From Bacillota bacterium (GTDB lineage Bacteria; Bacillota; Clostridia; Monoglobales; Firm-18), in assembly GCA_023228885.1 (NCBI GenBank), contig JALOAJ010000051.1, forward strand, positions 1 through 12,017: a DNA stretch of 12,017 bases, read 5' to 3'. Shown one piece after another: positions 1-6,327 of this stretch (within the stretch, counting starts at the first letter, position 1; each line of letters opens with the position of its first letter). The position numbers and the translations under genes are program-made. The notes beneath the pieces were generated by a model, which worked only from the letters and a program-made list of their open reading frames with translations, ran no database searches and was not told the origin of the DNA.

Positions 1-1519
1 ATGTTACTAAATGCCCTTCGTTATCTTCAACCAGCCAGTCAATAATAAATAACGCCGCCTCTTTCATAATGGGGAAGGCAGTATCCCGAAGAAAGCCGAT
101 ATCATTATTAAATTCATAATGCTCAAACAAATGCCTAACCGCCCAAGCACCGCCCATAGGCCAGTATGACGCCTTTGCCTTACCTCCGACAGCAGTTGTC
201 AAACGCCAAATGTCGCAATTATGATTGACGGCAAAACCCTTCATATTATAATTTTTTTGCGCCGTTATTTTTCCGCTTTCGCACATTTCGCCTACCGCCT
301 GCAAAAACGGCAAGTGACATTCCGCAAGGTTGCATGTTTCAGCCGGCCAATAGTTCATTTGCGCATTTATATTTAATGTTAAGTTGCAACTCCATGGCGG
401 ACGCACCTCGTGATTCCAAATTCCCTGTAAATTAGCCGGCTGTGAGCCCGGTCTTGACGATGAAATTAGCAGATACCTGCCGTAATTAAACAATAATTCC
501 TCAAGCCCAACATCCAAATTCCCATTTTTAACATTATTTAACCGCGCATCGGTTGGAAGGTCATTATTTTCTCCGCCCAAATCAAGAGTCACCCGGTTAT
601 AATAAGACTGATAATCCGACACATGGGCTTGCAGCAAGCCTTCATAGCCAACTTTTAAGGCGTTGTCAATATCGCCTTTACATTTAAGTTCAATGTTGCC
701 GTCAGTTTTAAAATCCGTATGGGCGGCAATTATAAACAACACCTCATCCGCTTCAATTATTTCAACTTTATTTGAATTTACGCTTAAAGTTCCGCCGACA
801 TGCACCGCTTTTGCCATTGCGCAAAACTTAATGGTATTTTTACTGTCATCATAAATAACCGGACCTTTAAATCCCTTGTGGTATGGCTGAACATAGCTCG
901 GTTCAACATGGCTTGGAGCGCTTCCCGAGACGGTCAAGCGTCCGTCCGCAAGCGCGGCAGAGTTTGAAATAATTTCGCTATCTAAAAATGCGGAAATACT
1001 TATACTTTTTGGAAGGTTTGATGTGATTCGCATAACAATAACGCCATGCACGGCGCTAACAAAATATTCACGCCTAAATAAAGGCGTGTTGCTTGCCCTA
1101 ATATCAGCCGGGTTAACAGAGCCCGACCCGCCAAGCCCATATTCGACGGAAATAACCGCCTTTTCAATATCAAGCTCTCGTTTGTAATTTGTCAGCTTGT
1201 TTGATTTTAACGATTTAATATACAAATTACCCAACGGAAGATAGCTTTGCGACCAAGGGCCAAGCATTGCGCTTTCAATAATATCCTCAGCCTGTTTATA
1301 CTTCCCTTCAAAAACAAGCTTTCTAACCTTTGGAATTTGCTTTGCCATGTTTGGGTTCGTTGTATCCTTTTCATACCCTGACCAAAGGGTGTCCTCGTTT
1401 ATTTGCAATCTTTCAATATCAACGCCGCCAAACACCATAGCGCCCATGCGCCCATTGCCTATCGGCAAAGCTTCCTCCCACACCCTTGCAGGTTGTTTGT
1501 ACCACAATTTATTTTCCAC
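1..1519 (-). CDS. GH95 family alpha-L-fucosidase-type glycoside hydrolase (partial; C-terminus beyond window)
   Basis: The minus strand is open from a GTG at 1519 to the window edge, giving 506 complete codons. An in-frame TAA lies 18 nt upstream and a GGAGG (1529-1533) sits 9 nt before the GTG, so this start is well supported. The N-terminus has the GH95 signature (residues 14-47: ALPIGNGRMGAMVFGG, then QINEDTLWSG). Residues 358-392 carry QPANLQGIWN, a PPW, and NINAQMNYWP. N383 and N385 in the last motif correspond to the paired catalytic-site asparagines of the Bifidobacterium AfcA fucosidase. The visible part ends at EDNEGHLVT, which in the family lies just before the SPE motif with the general-acid Glu, so that residue is off the window. 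Family members are about 750-800 residues, so roughly one third is missing. There is no signal peptide, which suggests cytoplasmic action on imported fucosylated oligosaccharides. GH95 also contains alpha-L-galactosidases, so the exact substrate is open. It is probably co-transcribed with the URO-D-like gene. Confidence 0.9.
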   Translation of the reverse strand, partial: MENKLWYKQPARVWEEALPIGNGRMGAMVFGGVDIERLQINEDTLWSGYEKDTTNPNMAKQIPKVRKLVFEGKYKQAEDIIESAMLGPWSQSYLPLGNLYIKSLKSNKLTNYKRELDIEKAVISVEYGLGGSGSVNPADIRASNTPLFRREYFVSAVHGVIVMRITSNLPKSISISAFLDSEIISNSAALADGRLTVSGSAPSHVEPSYVQPYHKGFKGPVIYDDSKNTIKFCAMAKAVHVGGTLSVNSNKVEIIEADEVLFIIAAHTDFKTDGNIELKCKGDIDNALKVGYEGLLQAHVSDYQSYYNRVTLDLGGENNDLPTDARLNNVKNGNLDVGLEELLFNYGRYLLISSSRPGSQPANLQGIWNHEVRPPWSCNLTLNINAQMNYWPAETCNLAECHLPFLQAVGEMCESGKITAQKNYNMKGFAVNHNCDIWRLTTAVGGKAKASYWPMGGAWAVRHLFEHYEFNNDIGFLRDTAFPIMKEAALFIIDWLVEDNEGHLVT

Positions 1520-1528
1520 AGATTGCTT

Positions 1529-1533
1529 CCTCC
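1529..1533 (-). promoter_or_regulatory. Ribosome binding site fixing the GH95 GTG start
   Basis: GGAGG on the minus strand lies 9 nt before the GTG at 1519. An ATG overlapping this site (1534) is in another frame and meets a stop after eight codons, so the GTG is the start. Confidence 0.7.
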
Positions 1534-1553
1534 ATTAAATTTGTAGCGCTATT

Positions 1554-2600
1554 TTATGCGGCAAATGTAACGCCTTGTATTAAATCGGTGTCTTTTATCG
1601 TGTCTAATTCTTGTTTTGTTAGACCATAACCCACAACAGGCACTTTTTTTTCTTTCGCAAGCGACATTACATATTTTAAAAACGGGATACCATATTCATT
1701 TCCCGGAACGAACCCAAAATTTATCCCCGAGATGTCCGCATTTTGAATCATGTCCGGCAACCACACTTCATCCTTTCCGCAATAGTGCATAGCGACGCCG
1801 CCAAACTCCCTTGACAATTCATTATCATAGGGCTTAACAAAGGTTTTATACATATCAAGCGAAAGATTGACGGCAGAGTCGTTTCTTATAACGATGTTTC
1901 CTTTATGAATAGTGCCCCAATGATGGCAGTAACCATCAAATTCATTGCCAAACAACGATAAGTATTTCCTCATAAAAGCAATATAAGTTTCTGTTACAAG
2001 GCTTAATAAACGGTGGACAAGCTCACAATCATCATATAACTTTAGGTAAATTTCACTTCCAAAAAGTAAATGCGCAACATCAAACGGACCTTGTAAATCC
2101 GGATGATAAAGCGCAATCGCATCTTTCGCATTGGGGTAGCCGTTCAAAACTTCTGAGTAATATTCATAAGTTTCCATAACCTTGCCGCCCAAGCCCATAT
2201 TCAAGTTTGGAACGCCTTGCTCAATACATTCTTCAACCTGCAACATTGACAGGTGCTCGCACCATGGCATTGAGTAATCATCCACAAGCCTATTTTGGGC
2301 GCCAAAAAGAGACGGAAGGATACCTGTTCCATAATTCGCCCTAATGGAGTAAACCATATAATCATCCGCACCGATGTTGTTTGCGATTGGCACGAGCTGA
2401 TTATACAGCATAGCCCTCATGTCATAAAATGTCTCTTTATACGGAAGATGTTTAAAAGGTTTTGATATGCCTGCATCGGTTGCAATTGGTTTTTCGTTTT
2501 CAAAGTTTAATGCCTTTATAACACCTTTTTTAACCTTTTCCCGTTGCTGCACATCAACATTTTCTTCTATGTACTCCAATATTTTTTTTAAGTTAGACAT
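1554..2600 (-). CDS. Uroporphyrinogen decarboxylase (URO-D) superfamily protein, non-heme type
   Basis: This is a 348-residue soluble protein with ATG at 2600, preceded by AAGGATGGG. It shows the C-terminal pattern of the URO-D/MtaA/CmuA barrel superfamily: HPDLQGPFDVA (residues 166-176), a segment with IRNDSAVNLSLDMYKTF (238-254) and VKPYDNEL, then MHYCGKDEVW (271-280). H272 and C274 occupy the place where corrinoid methyltransferase relatives have their zinc-binding His and Cys. The arginine-rich N-terminal substrate loop of true HemE is not seen, so heme synthesis is unlikely. Relatives of this type are often found beside glycoside hydrolases in gut anaerobes, usually with no known function. 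Here it is the first gene after a strong promoter and lies 34 nt before the GH95 gene, so the two are very likely one transcript. A methyl-transfer or sugar-modifying role is possible but is inference. Confidence 0.8.
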   Translation of the reverse strand: MSNLKKILEYIEENVDVQQREKVKKGVIKALNFENEKPIATDAGISKPFKHLPYKETFYDMRAMLYNQLVPIANNIGADDYMVYSIRANYGTGILPSLFGAQNRLVDDYSMPWCEHLSMLQVEECIEQGVPNLNMGLGGKVMETYEYYSEVLNGYPNAKDAIALYHPDLQGPFDVAHLLFGSEIYLKLYDDCELVHRLLSLVTETYIAFMRKYLSLFGNEFDGYCHHWGTIHKGNIVIRNDSAVNLSLDMYKTFVKPYDNELSREFGGVAMHYCGKDEVWLPDMIQNADISGINFGFVPGNEYGIPFLKYVMSLAKEKKVPVVGYGLTKQELDTIKDTDLIQGVTFAA

Positions 2601-2630
2601 CTGATTCCCATCCTTTACAGTTTGGTTTTT

Positions 2631-2647
2631 GAGCTTTCCCCAAGCGC
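2631..2647 (-). repeat. Small inverted repeat in the URO-D-like leader
   Basis: On the minus strand GCGCTT and AAGCTC can pair around a GGGGA loop with one mismatch. It lies in the untranslated leader between the promoter and the start codon. It is short and may be fortuitous; no run of T follows, so it is not a terminator. Confidence 0.3.
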
Positions 2648-2673
2648 AATTTTCATAGTCATATTATAGCAAT

Positions 2674-2702
2674 ATTATACATATCGTCATTATCATTGTC
2701 AA
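2674..2702 (-). promoter_or_regulatory. Consensus sigma-70/sigma-A promoter for the URO-D-like/GH95 unit
   Basis: On the minus strand TTGACA (2697-2702) and TATAAT (2674-2679) match consensus at all twelve positions with a 17-nt spacer. The predicted transcription start is near 2667, giving a leader of about 67 nt before the ATG at 2600. A second TATAAT (2663-2668) lies 11 nt further down, so TATAATAT occurs twice in tandem, overlapping the likely start point. Confidence 0.8.
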
Positions 2703-2749
2703 TAAGCCGTACCAAATTGTGGGCCGCCTTTTGCCTTGCTTATCTTAAA

Positions 2750-3880
2750 CTATATACGGCGCGAAAAAATAACTGTTTTTTCTTTTTTATACTGCTCAAA
2801 AGTATCTTCTTCAATGGCTTTTCTTATTTCCTCCGCCAAGGTGTTGTAAAAATATAAATTATGCATTACCGCAAGGCGCATTGCAAGCATTTCCTTTGCT
2901 TTAAACAAATGCCTGACATATGCTCTTGAAAAGTTTTTGCATGTTGGGCAATCGCAATTTTCGTCAATGGGTCGGTCATCCGTTTCAAACTTTGCATTTA
3001 AAATGTTAATTACGCCGCATGATGTGTACAGGGTTGCGTGGCGCGCATTTCTGCTCGGCATTACGCAGTCGAAAAAATCTATCCCGCGCGAAACCGCCTC
3101 TATAATGTTTTCCGGCGTTCCCACACCCATAAGATACCGCGGTTTGCCCTTTGGCATAAGCGGCTCTACATTTTCAATAATATTATACATTTGCTCTGCG
3201 GTTTCTCCGACTGCAAGCCCGCCTATCGCATATCCGTCAAGGTCAAAGCTGGCTATCGCTTTCATATTTTCTTTTCTGATATCCTCATAAACGCCGCCTT
3301 GGTTTATACCGAACAACATTTGTTTTTTATTTATCGTGTTTTCTAAATTGTTTAACCGCCTAATTTCATCTGCACATCGACCAAGCCAGCGAACTGTTCT
3401 TTCGCTTGAAGCTTTAACATAATCGTGTGTTGACGGGTTTCCGATACACTCATCAAACGCCATTGCAATGGTTGAGGCAAGCTTGCTTTGTATTTGCATA
3501 CTTTGCTCGGGACCCATGAAAATTTTTTGCCCGTCAATGTGCGATGAAAAATGCACCCCTTCCTCCTCTATTGTGCGCAATGAGGCTAAGGAAAACACTT
3601 GAAACCCGCCGCTATCCGTTAATATCGGGCGGTTCCAATTCATAAATTTGTGCAGTCCGCCCAGCTTATTTATAACATCCTCGCCCGGGCGCAAATGCAA
3701 ATGATAGGTGTTGGAAAGCTGCACCTGACACTTTAAGGATGCCAAATCGGGCGCCGATACAGCGCCTTTTATCGCGGCCGCCGTTCCGACATTCATAAAA
3801 ACAGGGGTTTGTATAACCCCATGCGGGGTATGAAATTCACCCCTTCTTGCATTTTTATTTTGCTTTAACAATTTAAACAT
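2750..3880 (-). CDS. tgt: tRNA-guanine(34) transglycosylase
   Basis: This 376-residue protein exchanges G34 of GUN-anticodon tRNAs for the queuosine precursor preQ1. It is full length, with ATG at 3880 preceded by GGGAG. The active-site motif ILTDSGGFQVFSL (residues 86-98) provides the catalytic Asp D89. The segment IDFFDCVMPSRNARH holds the nucleophile D271. The zinc site is complete: C309, C311 and C314, plus H340 in MHNLYFY. GGLAVGE (220-226) has Val at the position that is Val in preQ1-using bacterial enzymes and Gly in queuine-using eukaryotic ones, so preQ1 is the likely substrate. It lies 45 nt after queA, whose product acts next on the modified tRNA, so the two are probably co-transcribed. 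No clear terminator follows before the next promoter. Confidence 0.97.
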   Translation of the reverse strand: MFKLLKQNKNARRGEFHTPHGVIQTPVFMNVGTAAAIKGAVSAPDLASLKCQVQLSNTYHLHLRPGEDVINKLGGLHKFMNWNRPILTDSGGFQVFSLASLRTIEEEGVHFSSHIDGQKIFMGPEQSMQIQSKLASTIAMAFDECIGNPSTHDYVKASSERTVRWLGRCADEIRRLNNLENTINKKQMLFGINQGGVYEDIRKENMKAIASFDLDGYAIGGLAVGETAEQMYNIIENVEPLMPKGKPRYLMGVGTPENIIEAVSRGIDFFDCVMPSRNARHATLYTSCGVINILNAKFETDDRPIDENCDCPTCKNFSRAYVRHLFKAKEMLAMRLAVMHNLYFYNTLAEEIRKAIEEDTFEQYKKEKTVIFSRRI

Positions 3881-3925
3881 GGCAAACTCCCATCAAACAT
3901 TTGCTTTGAACTGGCATAAGTCTTT

Positions 3926-4945
3926 TTAATGTATAAACATTGCATCTCCAAAGCTAAAAAACCTATATTTTTCCGCTATTGCATTTTCATATGCGGATAA
4001 AACATTTTCCCGTCCGGCAAGTGCGCTTACAAGCATTAAAAGTGTGGATTTCGGTAAATGAAAATTAGTTATCAGCTTATCGATAATTTGGAATTTATAC
4101 GGCGGATAAATAAAAATATCCGTCTGCCCCTCGCCCGCTTTAACAACGCCCTGCCGGGCAACGCTTTCGATTGTCCTCACAGATGTTGTTCCAACCGCAA
4201 TAACCTTTTTCCCGTTTGCTTTTGTTTCGTTTATCGTTTGCGCCGCCGCCTCATCAATGCAATAATACTCCGAATGCATTTTATGTTTATCGACCGTTTC
4301 CGCCTTGACCGGTCTGAATGTGCCAAGCCCAACATGAAGTGTTAAAAACACCTTTTTAACTCCTTTTTTTTGCAAAGAATCAAGCAACTCGTCGGTAAAA
4401 TGCAAGCCGGCAGTAGGCGCTGCGGCGCTCCCGTTGTTGCAAGAATATACCGTTTGGTATCGCTCATTGTCATCAAGGCTTTTGTTAATATACGGCGGGA
4501 GGGGCATCTTGCCAACCTTTTCAAGCACATTTTCAAACAGCCCGTCAAACTCAAACTTCACCAGCCTGTTGCCTTCGTTTACAACATCTAAAACGGTGGC
4601 GGACAGCCCGTTTCCGAAAACAAACCTGCTGCCTGCCTTTGCTCTTTTTCCCGGCTTTAATATTACCTCCCAAACATCCGTTTCTTTTCTGTTTAAAAGC
4701 AAAAATTCGATTTTGGCTCCTGTATCCTGTTTTGTTCCGAACAGCCGTGCGGGTATAACCCGAGTGTCGTTAAAAACAACGCAGTCACCCTCGTTTATAT
4801 AATTTACAATGTTTTTAAAGACCTCATGTTTTATTTCGCCCGTTTTTTTATCAAGCAGCATAAGGCGCGACATATCCCTGTTTGCAATGGGAGATTGCGC
4901 AATTAATTCTTGCGGCAGGGTATAGTCAAAAGTGCTAATCTTCAA
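3926..4945 (-). CDS. queA: S-adenosylmethionine:tRNA ribosyltransferase-isomerase
   Basis: QueA transfers and isomerises the ribosyl part of S-adenosylmethionine onto preQ1 in tRNA, making epoxyqueuosine. At 339 residues it has the usual length. It has the family's opening (FDYTLPQELIAQSP, residues 6-19), VFNDTRVIPARLFG (57-70), AAPTAGLHF (175-183), LHVGLGTFRPV (203-213), GTTSVRTIES (252-261), TNFHLPKSTL (293-302) and the ending YRFFSFGDAM. The start is a TTG at 4945: the conserved N-terminus begins exactly there, there is no ATG, and a GGAG lies 10 nt upstream inside the previous gene. The first 11 nt overlap the 3' end of the spoIID-like gene, which suggests translational coupling. The tgt gene follows 45 nt later. 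Confidence 0.97.
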   Translation of the reverse strand: MKISTFDYTLPQELIAQSPIANRDMSRLMLLDKKTGEIKHEVFKNIVNYINEGDCVVFNDTRVIPARLFGTKQDTGAKIEFLLLNRKETDVWEVILKPGKRAKAGSRFVFGNGLSATVLDVVNEGNRLVKFEFDGLFENVLEKVGKMPLPPYINKSLDDNERYQTVYSCNNGSAAAPTAGLHFTDELLDSLQKKGVKKVFLTLHVGLGTFRPVKAETVDKHKMHSEYYCIDEAAAQTINETKANGKKVIAVGTTSVRTIESVARQGVVKAGEGQTDIFIYPPYKFQIIDKLITNFHLPKSTLLMLVSALAGRENVLSAYENAIAEKYRFFSFGDAMFIH

Positions 4946-6122
4946 TTCTTATAATCTCCGTTCCGCTGTAATAGTGCGTCAAAATTTCGTCGTACGAAAA
5001 ACCTGCTCGCGCCATGCCGTTTGCGCCGTTTTGGCTCATCCCGACCAAATGCCCGTTGCCCCGCCCTGTAAAAACAAAATTGCCCGATAAACCGGGTGTT
5101 ACCGCCGTGCTATTCGACCCGCCCTTTATATAAAGCGTATCCGCGGCGCCGCGGGTGTAGCCGTCGGCAGATAGGATGGATATATCAGACAAGGAAACGG
5201 TGCCATAATATGTTTTCAGCGTAGCCGCGCCATCTCGAGAAATATTATACGCTTGGCTTGGGAGCAACCCTCCGAACAAAATTCTGCACCATTCGTTTTT
5301 AAATAACTCCTCACCCAAGTCGCCGATTACGCTAAGCTTATGTACCACTCCGTTCGGCGTTTGCTCTATAATTTTAATGTCCTTGACCTCACCGATATTA
5401 TATCCCTTTGAGCTTAAAATATTTGTTATCTGTGATGGAGAGATTTCTTTTGTCCATTTATGTAAATAACAATCCGCATCTTCAAATTCGTCCGACACCG
5501 CAGTAAGGTATGGCGTGTCAGAGCCCCATATAAACTTTGCGCTTTCGGTGTACCCCCCGCTTGCGGCAAAATACACCGTTTGGGCAGGCTGCCCGTTGTA
5601 TGTAAGAATTTCGCCTTTTGTTTGCTCGGCAGCATCGGCAGTTTTTCCGTCTGCACACGAAGCGCCTGCATAAACCTGACAATGCACCGTTGCGCAAACA
5701 TCGAACATTGAATGCCGTCCAACGCTTGCTATGGCATATGTTCTTGCACATACCGCCTGCGCCTTTAGCGCCTCTTTTTCAAAGCTTGGCGACATTTCTT
5801 TTGCTATGACGGATGAGACATAATCCTCCATTTCAACCTCATTTATCACCGTTATATTTCCGCTTGCATCTTTTTTAATTATTATATCTCCATTATACGA
5901 AATATTATTTACCTTTATTATATCAGATGACGAAAAAACCAAACCCTCTTCAGAAATATCTTCGCGATTAACGGTTAAATCCTGCCCATCACAATTAATC
6001 GCTACCTCGCTCGGCGAGGACTCTCCGTAATAAAGACCCACCGATATTTTTTCCGCCGATACGGCGTTTGCAAAAATCATCGTAAGTAAAAAAACAAACA
6101 GGTATGCAATTATTTTTTTCAA
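4935..6122 (-). CDS. spoIID: SpoIID/LytB family secreted peptidoglycan lytic transglycosylase
   Basis: SpoIID-family proteins cleave stem-peptide-free glycan strands during engulfment of the forespore; other members act in general wall turnover. Numbered from a GTG at 6131 (398 residues), an N-terminal hydrophobic segment ends at ANAVSA with probable signal-peptidase cleavage after A26. The SpoIID domain follows: VEMEDYVSSVIAKEMSPSF with candidate catalytic E112, KAQAVCARTYA (123-133), H140, C146 and CQVY (151-154) near the metal site of clostridial SpoIID, AASGGYTE (189-196), and C-terminal GRGNGHLVGMSQNGANGMA (356-374). The GTG has its AAAGG (6132-6136) directly against it, whereas the in-frame TTG at 6122 is 9 nt away, so I prefer the TTG (395 residues). 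In many Clostridia this gene sits with ruvAB, queA, tgt and yajC; here only queA and tgt remain. Whether it is the sporulation enzyme itself or a paralogue cannot be decided from this window. Confidence 0.88.
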   Translation of the reverse strand: MKKIIAYLFVFLLTMIFANAVSAEKISVGLYYGESSPSEVAINCDGQDLTVNREDISEEGLVFSSSDIIKVNNISYNGDIIIKKDASGNITVINEVEMEDYVSSVIAKEMSPSFEKEALKAQAVCARTYAIASVGRHSMFDVCATVHCQVYAGASCADGKTADAAEQTKGEILTYNGQPAQTVYFAASGGYTESAKFIWGSDTPYLTAVSDEFEDADCYLHKWTKEISPSQITNILSSKGYNIGEVKDIKIIEQTPNGVVHKLSVIGDLGEELFKNEWCRILFGGLLPSQAYNISRDGAATLKTYYGTVSLSDISILSADGYTRGAADTLYIKGGSNSTAVTPGLSGNFVFTGRGNGHLVGMSQNGANGMARAGFSYDEILTHYYSGTEIIRIED

Positions 6123-6131
6123 GTAAATCAC

Positions 6132-6136
6132 CCTTT
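6132..6136 (-). promoter_or_regulatory. Ribosome binding site deciding the spoIID-like start
   Basis: AAAGG, extending into GTGAT, resembles the full anti-Shine-Dalgarno complement. It touches the GTG at 6131 but lies 9 nt from the TTG at 6122, favouring the TTG. Confidence 0.5.
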
Positions 6137-6216
6137 ACAGATTTTATCACAAAAAACCCTTTTTTTCTACTTACAATTTCATTTCAAAACTTCAAAGCAG
6201 ATGTTATTCATTATAA

Positions 6217-6244
6217 TTGACTTTTTTATATAAAGTGATATAAT
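6217..6244 (+). promoter_or_regulatory. Promoter of the SulP-Mrp operon (extended -10)
   Basis: TTGACT (6217-6222) and TATAAT (6239-6244) are separated by 16 nt, and a TG at 6236-6237 makes an extended -10. Transcription should start near 6251, giving a leader of about 77 nt. The -35 lies next to a minus-strand TATAAT (6210-6215) that could serve the divergent spoIID-like gene, although no good -35 partner for that box is visible. Confidence 0.7.
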
Positions 6245-6270
6245 CGTTATATTGCAGTCTTTAATTTGGC

Positions 6271-6293
6271 AAGCTTTTTGAGAGTAAAAGCTT
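6271..6293 (+). repeat. Perfect 8-bp inverted repeat in the SulP-Mrp leader
   Basis: AAGCTTTT (6271-6278) and AAAAGCTT (6286-6293) are perfect complements around the 7-nt loop TGAGAGT. The repeat lies about 20 nt after the predicted transcription start and 22 nt before the Shine-Dalgarno sequence. It could be an operator or an RNA hairpin. It is AU-rich and is not followed by a T run, so it is not a typical terminator. Confidence 0.5.
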
Positions 6294-6315
6294 TATATAT
6301 AACTAATTATTTAAC

Positions 6316-6320
6316 GGAGG
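6316..6320 (+). promoter_or_regulatory. Ribosome binding site for the SulP gene
   Basis: GGAGG lies 7 nt before the GTG at 6328 and supports this non-ATG start. Confidence 0.75.
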
Positions 6321-6327
6321 TTTTTTT

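Noticed and set aside
2600..2662. Catabolite-repression (cre) site in the URO-D-like leader
   Set aside because: No stretch fits the cre consensus well enough when compared by eye.
2703..2749. Inverted ATAAGC/GCTTAT pair as a tgt terminator
   Set aside because: The arms are 6 nt with a loop of about 30 nt and no T run; it overlaps the approach to the next -35 box.
4434..4802. 122-codon open frame antisense to queA
   Set aside because: It lies wholly within a clearly conserved gene on the other strand and shows no recognisable motifs or ribosome binding site.
6141..6169. Possible spoIID promoter on the minus strand (TAGAAA, 17 nt, TAAAAT with TG)
   Set aside because: The predicted start would fall within the Shine-Dalgarno sequence, leaving almost no leader. 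The other box, TATAAT at 6210-6215, has no good -35. No convincing sigma-E match was found either.
6251..6327. Sodium or other riboswitch in the operon leader
   Set aside because: The leader is only about 77 nt with a single short AU-rich hairpin; no known aptamer core is recognisable.
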